Source: an uncultured Ruminococcus sp.
GTDB lineage: Bacteria > Bacillota > Clostridia > Oscillospirales > Ruminococcaceae
Direction of reading: 5' to 3'
Assembly (NCBI GenBank): GCA_947173865.1
Contig: CAMWGS010000022.1
Location: forward strand, 1-14,425
Length of the DNA: 14,425 bases
The position numbers were made by a program, and so were the translations under genes. The notes beneath the pieces were generated by a model. It was given only the letters and a program-made list of their open reading frames with translations, was not told where the DNA came from and ran no database searches. Of this stretch, positions 14,425-14,425 are shown one piece after another; position 1 is the first letter of the stretch; each line of letters starts with the position of its first letter.

Positions 14425-14425
14425 T

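Overview
The window looks like a chromosomal stretch from a low-to-moderate-GC Gram-positive Clostridia member, most plausibly the Ruminococcus/Oscillospiraceae group. This is inferred from A/T-rich intergenic DNA, strong AGGAGG-type ribosome binding sites, a compact bacterial SRP RNA, the Firmicutes order ffs-dnaX-ybaB-recR, and a DUF1385-prmC pair. I see no insertion sequence, tRNA, rRNA, CRISPR array, phage gene or attachment site. No stretch longer than 300 bases lacks a gene.

Layout. A membrane glycosyltransferase gene (92-1075, minus) has its own good promoter and diverges from the gene for signal recognition particle RNA (about 1310-1440, plus). The basal helix of that RNA ends in a T-run. 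It is followed at once by dnaX, ybaB and recR (1488-4070, plus), a compact replication and repair operon closed by a hairpin terminator. A membrane-anchored XRE-type regulator (4103-4858, minus) converges on recR and has its own promoter. A near-perfect 32-base palindrome upstream of it (4965-4996) ends the long minus-strand operon that fills the rest of the window.

The long operon is read right to left, from beyond the right edge down to 5006. In transcription order it has the tail of an unknown gene, an FG-GAP/VCBS-type lipoprotein, an OmpR-family response regulator, its sensor histidine kinase, a DUF1385 membrane protein, prmC, recA, recX, rimO, pgsA and a DtxR-fold regulator. Every junction from 14350 to 5006 is 29 bases or shorter, and several are overlaps (TAATG, ATGA, or a GTG start inside the preceding stop region). 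No terminator is visible inside. It therefore joins envelope sensing, methylation of release factors (PrmC) and ribosomal protein S12 (RimO), homologous recombination (RecA and its modulator RecX) and phospholipid synthesis (PgsA).

Most of the window is ordinary housekeeping. The points most worth a second look are: recA deep inside a two-component-system operon with no SOS box that I can see; a DtxR-fold regulator that has lost most of the family's metal ligands; an SRP RNA whose basal helix appears to double as a terminator in front of dnaX; and a VCBS lipoprotein paired with a sensor kinase. I did not find a clearly new multi-gene system.
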